The notes under the pieces are model-generated. The model saw only the letters and a program-made list of their open reading frames with translations, was not told where the DNA came from and did not search any database. A stretch of 64,000 bases of DNA from Microbacterium sp. (GTDB lineage Bacteria > Actinomycetota > Actinomycetes > Actinomycetales > Microbacteriaceae). The stretch covers positions 16,411 through 80,410 of the forward strand of contig QFPM01000016.1 in NCBI GenBank assembly GCA_003248655.1, read 5' to 3'. Within the stretch, counting starts at the first letter, position 1. The number at the start of each line of letters is the position of its first letter. Shown here one piece after another: positions 63,183-64,000 of this stretch. A program made the position numbers and the translations under genes.

Positions 63183-63198
63183 CTCATGTCCGATGACA

Positions 63199-63275
63199 GT
63201 GATTCTGTCGTCCGTGCCATTGATCTTGTGTCTGGGGCGTTGATTCTGTCGTCCGTGCCAGTGATTCTGTGGACG
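63199..63275 (+). repeat. sub-terminal repeats of Tn3
   Basis: TGATTCTGTCGTCCGTGCCA at 63200 and 63241, with a diverged unit between (TGATCTTGTGTCTGGGGCGT) and a partial fourth. It is the same family as the Tn1 units (ATTCTGTAGTTTTTGCC). Confidence 0.87.
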
Positions 63276-63369
63276 GGCCTGCGACACGCGGCTCTTCGTC
63301 GAGCGGTCGACGAGTGGCGAGTCGTACTCTGGCGCCGTCAGGTTCACTTCCTCAACTGAACATCTGCGA

Positions 63370-63957
63370 GTGAGAGGAGTGAGCGTGAGCGGGTCGTTGC
63401 AGACGGCGGGGTCGGTCCGAGCCGATTTCGAGTGGGTCCTGGACGGCAAGCGGGATCGCCGTGACGCGATGGACGCTGCCGGGGTCGCCTTCGAGTCGGT
63501 CGACGTCGTGCGGGTGCCTGCGTCGTGGCAGCACAAGCGGAGCTACGAGGGCTTCTACTGGGCGGCGACCACAGCCTCGCATGTGTGGTTCGAGTCGCTG
63601 TACGAGCGCGCGGCTCTCATGCGGCTCGATCGTGATCGTCGAGTAGCGGGTCTCGCATCACAGCCGATGTGGATCCACTGGCCGCAAGGCGCCGGCAAGC
63701 ACGCACCCGACTTCTTCGTCCGCTATCACGATGGCAGCGCTGCGCTCGTCGACGTCCGACCTGCCGAGCGCATCGGCGATGACGACGCCGAGGTGTTCCG
63801 GATGACTGCTGAGGTCTGCGAGCGGCTCGGATGGGGCTACCAAGTCGTGAGCGACATCTCCGTAACTGAGCATCGCAACCTCCGCTTCCTCTCTGGATAT
63901 CGGGCTCTTCGGACATCCGGTGGGGGTAGGGCGCGCCGGGTGAGGTTCGGCGGGTAG
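63370..63957 (+). pseudogene. tnsA: TnsA-like protein, C-terminally damaged
   Basis: A 195-residue frame matching TnsA up to RNLRFLSGYR and then diverging into an Arg/Gly-rich tail (ALRTSGGGRARR) with an early stop at 63957, about 50 residues short of the Tn1 copy. The site residues are present except Arg130 in LVDVRP instead of Lys. It starts at a GTG with GAGAGGA upstream. The rest of the element lies outside. Confidence 0.75.
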
Positions 63958-64000
63958 GGGTCGAGGTCCCCGAGGATCAGTAGCGCTAACTGTCTGATCT

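Larger units (their letters stand above)
63183..64000 (+). mobile_element. third Tn7-like element Tn3, left part
   Basis: Continues from the tip at 44918-44930. GTCCGATGACA then repeats of ATTCTGTCGTCCGTGCCA precede a tnsA gene. The element leaves the window, so its right end and remaining genes are not seen. Confidence 0.65.

Overview
The window is high-GC DNA from an actinobacterium, most likely Microbacteriaceae and probably Microbacterium-like. The grounds are the G/C-rich third codon positions, the frequent 'ggatgcc'/'gcatcc' word, the gene families present and the CIRCE/HAIR-type heat-shock control. No rRNA, tRNA or CRISPR array was seen.

Positions 1-15,130 are mostly chromosomal. They hold a ferredoxin-reductase 3' end, a DUF1059 protein, a zinc alcohol dehydrogenase, two TetR regulators, a glutamine amidotransferase, a LysR-type effector domain without HTH, a hexapeptide-repeat protein and a class III aminotransferase. 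The aminotransferase lies beside a broken junction where a serine hydrolase and methylmalonate-semialdehyde dehydrogenase (mmsA) have each lost one end. At 3,602-8,889 lies a compact cassette: ECF sigma factor, small unknown protein, cytoplasmic subtilisin-like protease carrying six FGVSNP repeats, and a TPR-CHAT protease. It looks like a regulated proteolytic conflict or cell-fate module.

Positions 15,130-23,940 are a mobile or defence segment. Three tyrosine-recombinase-type genes with overlapping stop/start codons (the third truncated) sit between the 5' half of an amidohydrolase and the 3' half of a DNA methyltransferase. An Eco57I-type methylase and a GIY-YIG/helicase protein follow. Positions 24,028-34,157 are chromosomal again: FAD oxidoreductase, amylosucrase, VOC protein, L-serine dehydratase with a repeat insertion, an AbiEi-like/DUF559 protein, hsp20 under CIRCE and HAIR-like sites, MarR, and a frameshifted DUF2207 protein. 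Three copies of an AGTGGGCGC palindrome lie between genes here.

From 34,383 to the window end is a pile-up of Tn7-like transposons, resolved from terminal repeats and 5-bp target duplications. An outer element lacking its own transposase (34,383-44,911, TSD TCCGT) carries an acetyltransferase and a small membrane protein. It is interrupted near its left end by a TnsABC-TniQ element (34,395-43,703, TSD TCTCA) whose cargo is a secreted peptide, a lipoprotein and an ABC export system, resembling a bacteriocin locus. A second TnsABC-TniQ element (44,931-63,182, TSD CTCAT) carries a type I restriction system with an embedded TIGR02391-like gene, a NACHT-type NTPase and an OLD-type ATPase-TOPRIM protein. 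It has split the left end of a third element that leaves the window with a damaged tnsA. These elements repeatedly insert at the same spot, just inside each other's ends, building an island that stacks offensive and defensive cargo.
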